Source: JALYUA01 sp040004225 (lineage in GTDB: Bacteria; Acidobacteriota; Thermoanaerobaculia; UBA5066; Gp7-AA6). Taken from it: a DNA stretch of 15,878 nt. Positions 1 to 6,468 of the stretch are shown here, piece by piece; position 1 is the stretch's first letter, and each line of letters opens with the position of its first letter. Under the pieces are notes generated by a model. The model saw only the letters and a program-made list of their open reading frames with translations. It did no database searches and had not been told where the DNA came from. The stretch is from positions 1 through 15,878 of the forward strand of contig JBDUBI010000227.1 in assembly GCA_040004225.1 (NCBI GenBank). The letters are read 5' to 3'. A program made the translations under genes and the position numbers.

Positions 1-50
1 CGACCAGAGGGAGGGAGGAGCCTCTCGGGGCGGGAGCCGTAGCGAACGAA

Positions 51-124
51 GGGACCAGCCCGGCGGTCGAGCCTTCAGGCGAGCCGCCGGGCGGTGCGTT
101 CGCCCGCAGGCGAACGCAGGTCCC
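51..124. repeat. Structured intergenic element, three-way-junction fold
   Basis: No gene is visible in 1-144. Within it, 51-124 can pair almost completely. An outer 6-bp stem joins 51-56 (GGGACC) to 119-124 (GGTCCC). Inside are a 9-bp stem 58-66/84-92 with a 17-nt loop and a perfect 10-bp stem 95-104/109-118 with the tetraloop CGCA. Only one base on one side and two on another are unpaired at the junction. It lies about 20 nt beyond the stop of the minus-strand transporter gene, so it could end or protect that transcript, but there is no T-run. It may equally be a dispersed palindromic repeat or a small structured RNA. The pairing is seen directly; the role is unknown. Confidence 0.4.
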
Positions 125-144
125 GCAGTGAGCGAAGGCGACGG

Positions 145-1407
145 TTACATCCGCGGACCGACGATCGACGCCAGCAGAAGGGCCAGAGCGCTGACGACGG
201 TCGCGGAGAGCGCGCCCACGTAGAGAGGCCTCGCCCCCAGGCCGCGGAAAACCGAGAAGCGGGTCGTCAACCCGACGCCGGCCATGGCGGTCGCGAGCGC
301 GGCCCCCGCCCATGTCTCTCCGAGCATCTTGACGAGCGCAGTCCAGGAGGCCGCGTCGAACCCGCCCCAGGCGAGCCCGGCCCGCGCGAGCGACGCGTCT
401 CCCGCGGAACGGACGATGGCCATCGCGACGAAGCCGGCGACAAAAAGGGGAAAGAGAGACCGCAGGCGAACGGCCGCGCCGCCGGAACCTCCGCCCTTCC
501 GCCGCGCATGGCGGTAGGCGAGCAGCGGGACGACGACGGCGAGGAACAGGTTGCGCGTCAGCTTGGTGACCGTCGCCACTTTCAGAGCCACCTCGTCATG
601 GAAGAGCTCCTTGTACGAGAGCGCCGCGCCCATCACCTGCGACGTATCGTGAATTCCGGTCCCGAGGAAGAGTCCCACGGCCGTCGAGGTCCGGCCGAAG
701 AGGGCGTGGGCGAGGTACGGGTCGACGAACATCGCGAGCGCGCCGAAGAGAGTGACGTTGGCGATCGTGTAGGCCACTTCCCTCTCGTCGGCCTCGATGA
801 CGGGCGCCACGGCCAGAGCGGCTGTCACTCCGCAGATCGCCGTCGACGCGGCGGCGAGAGTACCGAGGTTCTCGGAGACTCCGATGCGGCGCGCGAACCA
901 GGTCGTCACGACGAGCGCGACCGCCACGATCGTGGCGACGACCGGGACCGCGAGCGCTCCCAGGGACGCGACGTCGAGAAGAGAAAGCCGGATACCGACG
1001 AGGATGATCCCAAGCCGCAGCAGTTTCTTCATCGCGAAGCCGACGCCCGGCAGGAAGATGCGCGGAACACCCACCGTGTTGGCGACGAGCATGCCGATCA
1101 GAATCGCGACCATGATCCCGGAGACGGGGCTCGGCCGGCCGGCGGGATCGATGCCCTCGAGGCGGAGAAGTCCCCGTCCGAGCACCGCCGCCAGCGCCTG
1201 GGCTGCGGCCATCACCGCGCCCGCCAGGAGGATTCCGGGGAGGAGTCCCGGGACCTCCCGCCACGAGACGCCGAAGAGCGCCCCCGCGAGAGCCGAGGGC
1301 GTCCCCGGCCGGGGGGGCGCGGAAGGCCCTGCCGCCGTCTCCGCGGGACGGGAGGAATCCTCCGCTCCGCCGCTGTTGTTCTTTCCAGGTTCCAGGCCGA
1401 CCATCAT
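145..1407 (-). CDS. yeiH: YeiH/UPF0324-family membrane protein (putative sulfate exporter family)
   Basis: The 420-residue protein is a multi-pass inner-membrane protein of about ten hydrophobic segments. Family-typical stretches include ILIGMLVANTVG near 102-113, a KKLLRLGIILVGIRLSLLDV segment at 127-146, ASTAICG at 187-193, GTGIHDTSQVMGAA at 249-262 and KLTRNLFL at 282-289. Members are annotated as putative sulfate or sulfonate-related exporters, but the substrate is not firmly established. The first 45 or so residues are a Pro/Ala/Ser-rich, presumably cytoplasmic extension that makes it longer than the roughly 350-residue E. coli YeiH. The start at 1407 is supported by GGAGG (1417-1421 on this strand) 9 nt upstream; a second ATG follows immediately at 1404. 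It is divergent from the aconitase-like gene with a 92-bp shared spacer. Family assignment is firm; transported compound is not. Confidence 0.88.
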   Translation of the reverse strand: MMVGLEPGKNNSGGAEDSSRPAETAAGPSAPPRPGTPSALAGALFGVSWREVPGLLPGILLAGAVMAAAQALAAVLGRGLLRLEGIDPAGRPSPVSGIMVAILIGMLVANTVGVPRIFLPGVGFAMKKLLRLGIILVGIRLSLLDVASLGALAVPVVATIVAVALVVTTWFARRIGVSENLGTLAAASTAICGVTAALAVAPVIEADEREVAYTIANVTLFGALAMFVDPYLAHALFGRTSTAVGLFLGTGIHDTSQVMGAALSYKELFHDEVALKVATVTKLTRNLFLAVVVPLLAYRHARRKGGGSGGAAVRLRSLFPLFVAGFVAMAIVRSAGDASLARAGLAWGGFDAASWTALVKMLGETWAGAALATAMAGVGLTTRFSVFRGLGARPLYVGALSATVVSALALLLASIVGPRM

Positions 1408-1499
1408 CGCGGCAAACCTCCGCCGGGTAAAGCGCGGGTTCGCGCCGGGGATACGATCGCGCGCGCAGGGCCGGGGCGACGGCAGGGAGAACGGAACGG
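1408..1499. promoter_or_regulatory. Divergent intergenic region with two ribosome-binding sites
   Basis: This 92-bp spacer must hold the promoters for both the minus-strand transporter and the plus-strand aconitase-like gene. GGAGG at 1417-1421 (minus strand) serves the transporter, and AGGGAGA at 1484-1490 lies 9 nt before the aconitase-like ATG. A small perfect inverted repeat, GCGCG-GGTT-CGCGC, spans 1432-1445 near the middle and could be an operator or chance in GC-rich DNA. I see no convincing -35/-10 pair on either strand; TACGAT (1452-1457) is the closest -10-like box. Confidence 0.4.
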
Positions 1500-3530
1500 A
1501 TGCACAAGATCGAGAGCGCGAGACGCAAACCGGGGATCGCGGTCGAAGACATCGCGGAGGGCAGGATTGCGACCGCCACGGGACACGCCTCCGGCCCGAT
1601 CCGGGGAGAAGCGCTCATCTTCTGGGACCCGAAAGTTCCGGGGAAGAAGCTCGACGCGATCGACACCGACCAGATCACCCCCGCCGCGGACTGCGTGTCC
1701 GAAAGCCTGGAGACACTGGACGAGCGGTGGAAAGCGGGCTCGTTTCGTTACCTCATGCCGGACTTCCGGCAGCGCGTGCATGCCGGCCAGAACTTCGTCA
1801 TCGCCGGCGACCGGTTCGCAATCGGCTCCTCACGGGAGATGAGCCCGGCCGGTTTGAAAGGCGTGGGCGAGGAGGCCGGGCACGAGCTCGTCGTGGTCTG
1901 CGCCAACAACATGGGCGACATTTTCCGGCGAAACGCCTTCAACCTCGGGCTTCACGTGGTGCAAAGCCCGGAGGCGGTTCTGGACGCGAACGACGGGGAC
2001 CGGTTCGCCTTCGACCCGGAGACGAGGGCTCTCACGAACGAGACTTCAGGCAAGACGTATACGCCGGTGCCGCTGTCGCCGAAGGAAGAGGAGATCCGGA
2101 GCACCGGAGGCATCTTCGCCGTGGGGCGGAGGGAGTTTCGCGAATCGGTTCGGCGTTCGCCGGAGCTCGTATGGCCCGACCCCGAGCAATCGCGCCGGAT
2201 GACGACCACCGAGCAGATCGTCTGGGCGCACCGCGTGGACAAGGAGGCCCCCGTGCGGCCGGGCGCCACGCTGCACGTTTTCGCCGATCTGCTTCCGGCG
2301 TCGGACGGAACGGCGCCGTTCGCGATCCACACCTTCAACCAGATCACGGGGGGGAACGCGATCTTCCCGCGGCAGGCCGCGATCGCCAACGACCACTTCG
2401 TCTTCACCGGAAAAGACTCCGACGACCGGCAGACCTCGATCGGCCGGGAGTTCGCGCGGCGCCACGAGATCGGCAAGCCGCGCTACGCGGATCCCGGAGA
2501 CGGAATCTTCCATTTTTACTTTCCAGAGCAGGGCCTGGTGCTTCCCGGGATGTTCATTCCCGGCGCGGACTCCCATAGCCGCGCGTACGGCGCCTACGGG
2601 GCCGTGGGGTTCGGTGTCGGCTCGACGACCCTGGGATTCGGATGGGCGACCGGCGCCATCTACTTCACTCTGGCGAAGCAGCGCCGCGTCTCTTTTCGGG
2701 GGCGTCTGCAGCCCTGGGTCAGCGGCAAGGACATCGTCCTCGAGCTGCTCCGCCGATGGGGCGCGAAGCAGTCGTCTGGAATGTCGGTCGAATTCGTGGA
2801 CGAGGAGAAGCAGCTCCCCATCGCCTACCGCAACACGATCTGCAACATGATGGCGGAAGCCGAGGCCTTGAACGGAATTTTTGCCCAGGACGAGATCACC
2901 GACGCGTGGTACCGCGACAAGGGACTCGAGCTCCCCTATCCACGCGTGTCTCCGGGCCGCGACGCTGTCTACGAGATCGACGAGAGCCTGGAACTTTCCG
3001 AGATCACGCCGATGATCGCAAAGCCCTTCTCCCCGGGAAATTCGTTTCCGGCGAGCGAGGTCGCCCGCGAGCGGCTCAATTTCGACAAAGCGTTGATCGG
3101 ATCCTGCACGAACGGAAGCTACGGAGACCTTTTGCAGGCGGCACTCGTGCTGCGCGCCGCGAGGGGGCGCGGGTTCGCCAGAGTGGCGCGCGAGTTCACC
3201 GTCTTTCCCGGATCCGGCGGGGTCGGCCGGCAGATCGAAGAGGGAGAACCCCGACTGGAAGGCGAATCGATCGCGGAAGTGTTTCGCTCGGTCGGCGGTC
3301 AGATCCGGCAGTCCTGGTGCGGCCCGTGTTTCGGTCAGGGCCCCGACGCGCTGCATGCTGGCCAGCGCGCCATCACGTCCTTCAATCGAAACTGGCAGAA
3401 CCGGATGGGCCTCGGAGGTGAGGGATACCTCGCGAGCCCCGCCGTGGTCGCGTCGTCGGCCCTGATTGGCTACATGGCGGGACCTGAAGAGCTCGGTCTG
3501 AAATGGGAAGTCGAGCGGTTCGGCGTTTAG
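1500..3530 (+). CDS. Aconitase/isopropylmalate-dehydratase family enzyme, swivel domain first
   Basis: The 676-residue enzyme belongs to the aconitase superfamily of [4Fe-4S] (de)hydratases, which isomerise hydroxy-di/tricarboxylates such as citrate, isopropylmalate or homocitrate. Residues about 20-175 form a LeuD-like swivel domain, with DTDQITPA at 55-62 and the substrate-carboxylate motif IGSSRE at 108-113. Residues about 233-660 form the LeuC-like catalytic part, with GADSHS at 355-360, GSCTNG at 534-539 and SWCGPCFGQG at 605-614. Cys536, Cys607 and Cys610 are the expected cluster ligands. The swivel-first order resembles AcnB without its HEAT domain and is the reverse of AcnA or fungal Leu1. 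After TDQITPA the loop does not read like the YLRT-type isopropylmalate loop, so the substrate cannot be named. The ATG is preceded by AGGGAGA at 9 nt. Function as a superfamily hydratase is secure; the specific reaction is not. Confidence 0.82.
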   Translation: MHKIESARRKPGIAVEDIAEGRIATATGHASGPIRGEALIFWDPKVPGKKLDAIDTDQITPAADCVSESLETLDERWKAGSFRYLMPDFRQRVHAGQNFVIAGDRFAIGSSREMSPAGLKGVGEEAGHELVVVCANNMGDIFRRNAFNLGLHVVQSPEAVLDANDGDRFAFDPETRALTNETSGKTYTPVPLSPKEEEIRSTGGIFAVGRREFRESVRRSPELVWPDPEQSRRMTTTEQIVWAHRVDKEAPVRPGATLHVFADLLPASDGTAPFAIHTFNQITGGNAIFPRQAAIANDHFVFTGKDSDDRQTSIGREFARRHEIGKPRYADPGDGIFHFYFPEQGLVLPGMFIPGADSHSRAYGAYGAVGFGVGSTTLGFGWATGAIYFTLAKQRRVSFRGRLQPWVSGKDIVLELLRRWGAKQSSGMSVEFVDEEKQLPIAYRNTICNMMAEAEALNGIFAQDEITDAWYRDKGLELPYPRVSPGRDAVYEIDESLELSEITPMIAKPFSPGNSFPASEVARERLNFDKALIGSCTNGSYGDLLQAALVLRAARGRGFARVAREFTVFPGSGGVGRQIEEGEPRLEGESIAEVFRSVGGQIRQSWCGPCFGQGPDALHAGQRAITSFNRNWQNRMGLGGEGYLASPAVVASSALIGYMAGPEELGLKWEVERFGV

Positions 3531-3535
3531 GAAAC

Positions 3536-3563
3536 TCCCGGGGCGAGTGTCCTGCCCCCGGGA
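3536..3563 (+). terminator. Hairpin just after the aconitase-like gene, possible terminator
   Basis: A perfect 8-bp stem pairs TCCCGGGG (3536-3543) with CCCCGGGA (3556-3563) across a 12-nt loop, starting 5 nt after the TAG stop. There is no T-run behind it, so intrinsic termination is uncertain. A second imperfect hairpin, CGGGAGG/CCTCCCG (3575-3581/3600-3606), follows in the same 180-bp spacer. The rest of the spacer (3607-3698) shows no gene and no clear promoter before the next ribosome-binding site. Confidence 0.35.
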
Positions 3564-3710
3564 AAGCGCCCTCGCGGGAGGTCGCCTCGGCAGCCCTCTC
3601 CTCCCGGAGCCATCGAAAAAGTCTTGCAGGGCGCATGATGGGGAGACGCCCGCCTTTTCAGCTCCGGGAACGAACGTTGCAACACCCGGAAACTTAGCGG
3701 AGGATTTCCC

Positions 3711-6245
3711 ATGCAAACATCGCGACACCCTCTCGGAATCGTCCCGGTCTCTCTCCTCCTCGGGCTGATCACCTTCGGAACGGCCGCGGCACAGTCCCGG
3801 AACAGCTATCCCGAAACGGATTTCCGATACGACGGCGGCCAGGAAATCCGCCAGACGGTGGGCCGAATCTCGTTCCTCTCCGGTCCCGTGTCTTTTGCCC
3901 GGGGCGATGAGCCGGACAACTGGCAGGCTCCCGCCGTAAACGTCCCCGTCACCCTCGGGGACCGCCTCTATACGGGCCGGCGCGGCCGCGCCGAAATCCA
4001 GATTCACGGCGGCGCCACCGTCCGCCTGAATTCGGAAACCGACCTCGCCGCTCTCAATCTGACGGACGATACGAAGCAGCTTTCGCTGAACTCCGGCGTC
4101 GCGGCTTTTCTGATCCGGCGGCTCCATTCAGACGAGATCTTCGAAGTCGATACGCCCAACTCCGCCATCACCTTCGAGCGACGCGGCGATTACCGCGTGG
4201 ATGTCGATCCTGACGGGTTCACCCGGGTCGCGGTGCGCCGGGGACTGGCCGTCGTCGCCGCCGGCGGCGGGCAGGTCACGTTGAACGCGGGCGATCAGAT
4301 GAGCATCGATGGGATCGAGGATCCCCGCTACGACATCGACTCCCTGGTCTCCTCGGATTCGTTCGACCGGTGGGTGACGGATCGCGAGAGCCGCATCGCC
4401 CGCACGCGTTCGAGTCAGTACGTCAATGACGACATCGTCGGCGTCGCCGATCTGGACGACTACGGACGATGGGAAGACATTCCGGAGTACGGTCACGTGT
4501 GGTCCCCGGCGTCCCTCGAGGTCGGCTGGGCGCCCTATCGGGTGGGACACTGGGTCTGGCAGGACCCGTGGGGCTGGACCTGGGTCTCGGGCGAGCCGTG
4601 GGGCTGGGCGCCTTATCACTACGGCCGCTGGGTGACGTCCTCTTCGCGGTGGTACTGGGTGCCGGACGCCCCGCGGGTTTCGGTGCGCTACTCCCCCGCC
4701 CTCGTGGCGTTCGTCGGCGGCGGCTCCGGCTTTTCCGCGACCGTGCGCAGCGGCGGCCCGAGTTTCGTCGGCTGGTTTCCGCTCGCGCCTCGCGATCCTT
4801 TCAACCCCTGGTGGGGACGGCGGTCCGGCGAGCGCGTAGACCGCGTGGACACGGCCCGTTACGTCAACCGGTCCTACGTCACGGTCGTCAACCAGAACAC
4901 TTTCATCTCCGGAGGTCTCGTGGCCCGCAGCGTGGTCACCGACCGGAACGTGCTGCGCGACGTGGTCTCGGCGCCGGTGTTGCGCGGACCGCTACCCGTC
5001 GTGCCGACCCGGGATTCTCTCCGCGGCGCCGTACGCCCCGACGCGCAGGCGCCCGTGCGCCCGCCCGCCGCAATCCTCGAGCGCCAGGTGGTGGCGCGCA
5101 TCGCGCCTCCGCCGCCGCCGCCGATGTTTTCGGCGAAAGTGGATGCGATTCGTCAGAATCGCGGCGCTCCCGTGACAGCGGACGTCGCCGCCCGTCTCGT
5201 GGAACGCCGCGCACCCGCTCCGATCGTCGCCATCCGCCCTGTTGCGGCCGAGCCCGGCCGGATCACGCTCTCCCCCGGACGATCGAGCGGAGGAAACGCG
5301 ACCGGGTCGACCCCGGAACCGGTTCCCGTCGCCCCGCCACGCGGCCGGCCGCTCGCGACCACCGATCGTCCTTACGCATTCCCGTCCAACGCTCAGTCGC
5401 CGGCGGTCCCGCCAGCGGCCGGCTCGCCTGGCTCGGCGCCCCCTCCCCCGGTCCCGGACCGGTCCAACGAGCGTGGCCGGCGCCCGGTCCCTCGAGACGT
5501 GCCGCCCGTGGCTGCGGTTCCTCCGCCGTCTTCGCCGGACCGTCCGCGCGCGATCGAGAAGGCACCGCCCGCGCCCCCCGATCGCGGATCCGATCAACGC
5601 CCGGGCGAGGACTGGCGCCAGCGCCCCGCACAGGGCAGCCGTCCGGGAGATGGGACACCGCCGACTCCGGGCGCTCCTCCCCAACGGGGCCGAGGGCGAG
5701 ACTCCGCTCCGTCGAGACCCGATAGTCCTCCACCCCCGGCGCGCGCCCAGGAGCGGGAGAGGCCCGCCGCGCCCCCTCCGTCCGCCGCCCCGGCGCCGGA
5801 TGGGCCCGCCCCGCCTCCCGCGCCCGCGGAACGGGGACGCCGCCGCGACCCTGCTCCGCCTGAGAACGCGCCGCCTCCCCGCGGCCCGGAAAGGGATCGT
5901 CCGGTTCCCAATCCGACGGCCGCGCCCGCCGCTCAGGCTCCGGCCCCGCCGCCTGCTCCGGAGCGCGGCCGCGGGAGAGATGCCGGAGGCGCTCCGCCTG
6001 CCGCCCGCGACGACGCGGCATCCCGGCGCCCCGCGGAACGTGAGCGCGCCCCGGTTCCCCCGGCGCAGGCCCCGCCTGCCGCCGCCGCCCCGCCCGCGCC
6101 TCCCGAGCGCGGCCGACCCGCCCCGCAAGCCCGGCAGGAACAGACGCCCGCCGCGCCGGACGAAAAAGAGAAACCGAAAAAGGATCAGAAGAAAGAGGAG
6201 AAGCCCGAGAAAGACAAGGACAAGGACAAGGACAAGAAAGACTGA
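3711..6245 (+). CDS. Secreted FecR-domain protein with DUF6600-like repeats and Pro/Arg-rich tail
   Basis: This 844-residue protein has a signal peptide (1-28, hydrophobic core then AAAQS) and is probably periplasmic or surface-exposed. Residues about 48-200 match a FecR-type beta domain, with VTLGDRLYTGRRGRAEI at 80-96 and a final NAGDQMSIDG at 192-201. Residues 250-320 are a Trp/Gly/Tyr-rich DUF6600-like repeat block: YGRW, EYGHVW, GHWVW, WGWTWVSGEPWGWAPYHYG and RWYWVP. GWFPLAPRDPFNPWW at 354-368 continues this family pattern. From about 420 to 815 it is Pro/Ala/Arg-rich and disordered-looking, with recurring ERGRxRD units near 658, 707, 751 and 799. The end (818-844) is Lys/Glu/Asp-rich and closes with KDKDKDKDKKD. 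GGAGGA at 3699-3704 is 6 nt before the ATG. FecR domains usually sense or bind at the envelope; no sigma/anti-sigma partner is adjacent, so the function is unknown. Confidence 0.85.
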   Translation: MQTSRHPLGIVPVSLLLGLITFGTAAAQSRNSYPETDFRYDGGQEIRQTVGRISFLSGPVSFARGDEPDNWQAPAVNVPVTLGDRLYTGRRGRAEIQIHGGATVRLNSETDLAALNLTDDTKQLSLNSGVAAFLIRRLHSDEIFEVDTPNSAITFERRGDYRVDVDPDGFTRVAVRRGLAVVAAGGGQVTLNAGDQMSIDGIEDPRYDIDSLVSSDSFDRWVTDRESRIARTRSSQYVNDDIVGVADLDDYGRWEDIPEYGHVWSPASLEVGWAPYRVGHWVWQDPWGWTWVSGEPWGWAPYHYGRWVTSSSRWYWVPDAPRVSVRYSPALVAFVGGGSGFSATVRSGGPSFVGWFPLAPRDPFNPWWGRRSGERVDRVDTARYVNRSYVTVVNQNTFISGGLVARSVVTDRNVLRDVVSAPVLRGPLPVVPTRDSLRGAVRPDAQAPVRPPAAILERQVVARIAPPPPPPMFSAKVDAIRQNRGAPVTADVAARLVERRAPAPIVAIRPVAAEPGRITLSPGRSSGGNATGSTPEPVPVAPPRGRPLATTDRPYAFPSNAQSPAVPPAAGSPGSAPPPPVPDRSNERGRRPVPRDVPPVAAVPPPSSPDRPRAIEKAPPAPPDRGSDQRPGEDWRQRPAQGSRPGDGTPPTPGAPPQRGRGRDSAPSRPDSPPPPARAQERERPAAPPPSAAPAPDGPAPPPAPAERGRRRDPAPPENAPPPRGPERDRPVPNPTAAPAAQAPAPPPAPERGRGRDAGGAPPAARDDAASRRPAERERAPVPPAQAPPAAAAPPAPPERGRPAPQARQEQTPAAPDEKEKPKKDQKKEEKPEKDKDKDKDKKD

Positions 6246-6258
6246 CGAACCTGCCGCT

Positions 6259-6287
6259 CGCCTCGGCCCCGGCGCGGGGTCGAGGCG
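6259..6287 (+). terminator. Strong GC hairpin after the FecR-like gene
   Basis: Positions 6259-6271 pair with 6275-6287 as a 13-bp stem containing one G-U pair and a 3-nt GCG loop, starting 13 nt after the TGA stop. This is the strongest hairpin in the window. It is followed by pyrimidine-rich sequence (CTCTTCCTCC) rather than a pure T-run. Its position between a finished gene and a new promoter makes a terminator the simplest reading. Confidence 0.5.
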
Positions 6288-6372
6288 GAGCGCGCTGCTC
6301 TTCCTCCCGCCGTTCCCCCGGGCAGGCCCCGTCCTTCCTCAGAGCGGCGACGCACTCGCGCTACCCTCCGTC

Positions 6373-6391
6373 ACGACGCAACCTGCGTCGT
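6373..6391. promoter_or_regulatory. Perfect 19-bp inverted repeat upstream of the suf promoter
   Basis: ACGACGCA (6373-6380), a 3-nt spacer ACC and TGCGTCGT (6384-6391) form a perfect palindrome. It ends 28 nt before the TTGACA box of the suf promoter. It could be an operator for a dimeric regulator upstream of the -35, or a second terminator hairpin for the preceding gene. The sequence is direct; the role is inferred. Confidence 0.35.
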
Positions 6392-6419
6392 ATCTATAAC
6401 TTACAATCCAGACACAAAC

Positions 6420-6448
6420 TTGACATCAATGTACACTTTAAATATGTT
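6420..6448 (+). promoter_or_regulatory. Probable suf operon promoter (TTGACA / TATGTT)
   Basis: A perfect -35 box TTGACA (6420-6425) is spaced 17 bp from TATGTT (6443-6448), which matches the -10 consensus at four positions. The surrounding 6390-6450 is markedly AT-rich within a GC-rich window, as expected for a strong promoter. Transcription would start near 6455, giving a very short leader that holds GAGGG (6458-6462), 6 nt before the sufB ATG. ACAT-CA-ATGT (6423-6432), overlapping the -35, and the direct repeat AACTTACA/AACTTGACA (6398 and 6417, 19 nt apart) are candidate sites for the Rrf2 regulator encoded at the operon end. Neither is a clear match to a published Rrf2 site. Confidence 0.6.
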
Positions 6449-6468
6449 CTTTCCTGCGAGGGCCACCC

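Noticed and set aside
51..124. A tRNA, because the 74-nt element folds like a partial cloverleaf
   Set aside because: It has only two inner arms, no T-arm consensus, no 7-bp acceptor stem and no plausible anticodon loop.
94..1842. Long plus-strand open frame (582 codons) over the transporter gene
   Set aside because: It reads as Arg/Gly/Asp-rich low-complexity sequence antisense to a clear YeiH-family protein and has no domain; typical of GC-rich antisense frames.
2046..4127. 693-codon minus-strand open frame over the aconitase-like and FecR-like genes
   Set aside because: It spans two real genes and an intergenic region on the other strand and its composition is Arg/Ala-rich without motifs.
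5100..6245. CRISPR-like or minisatellite array in the Pro-rich coding tail
   Set aside because: The repetition is at protein level (ERGRxRD and Pro runs) with irregular spacing; there are no uniform DNA repeats with unique spacers.
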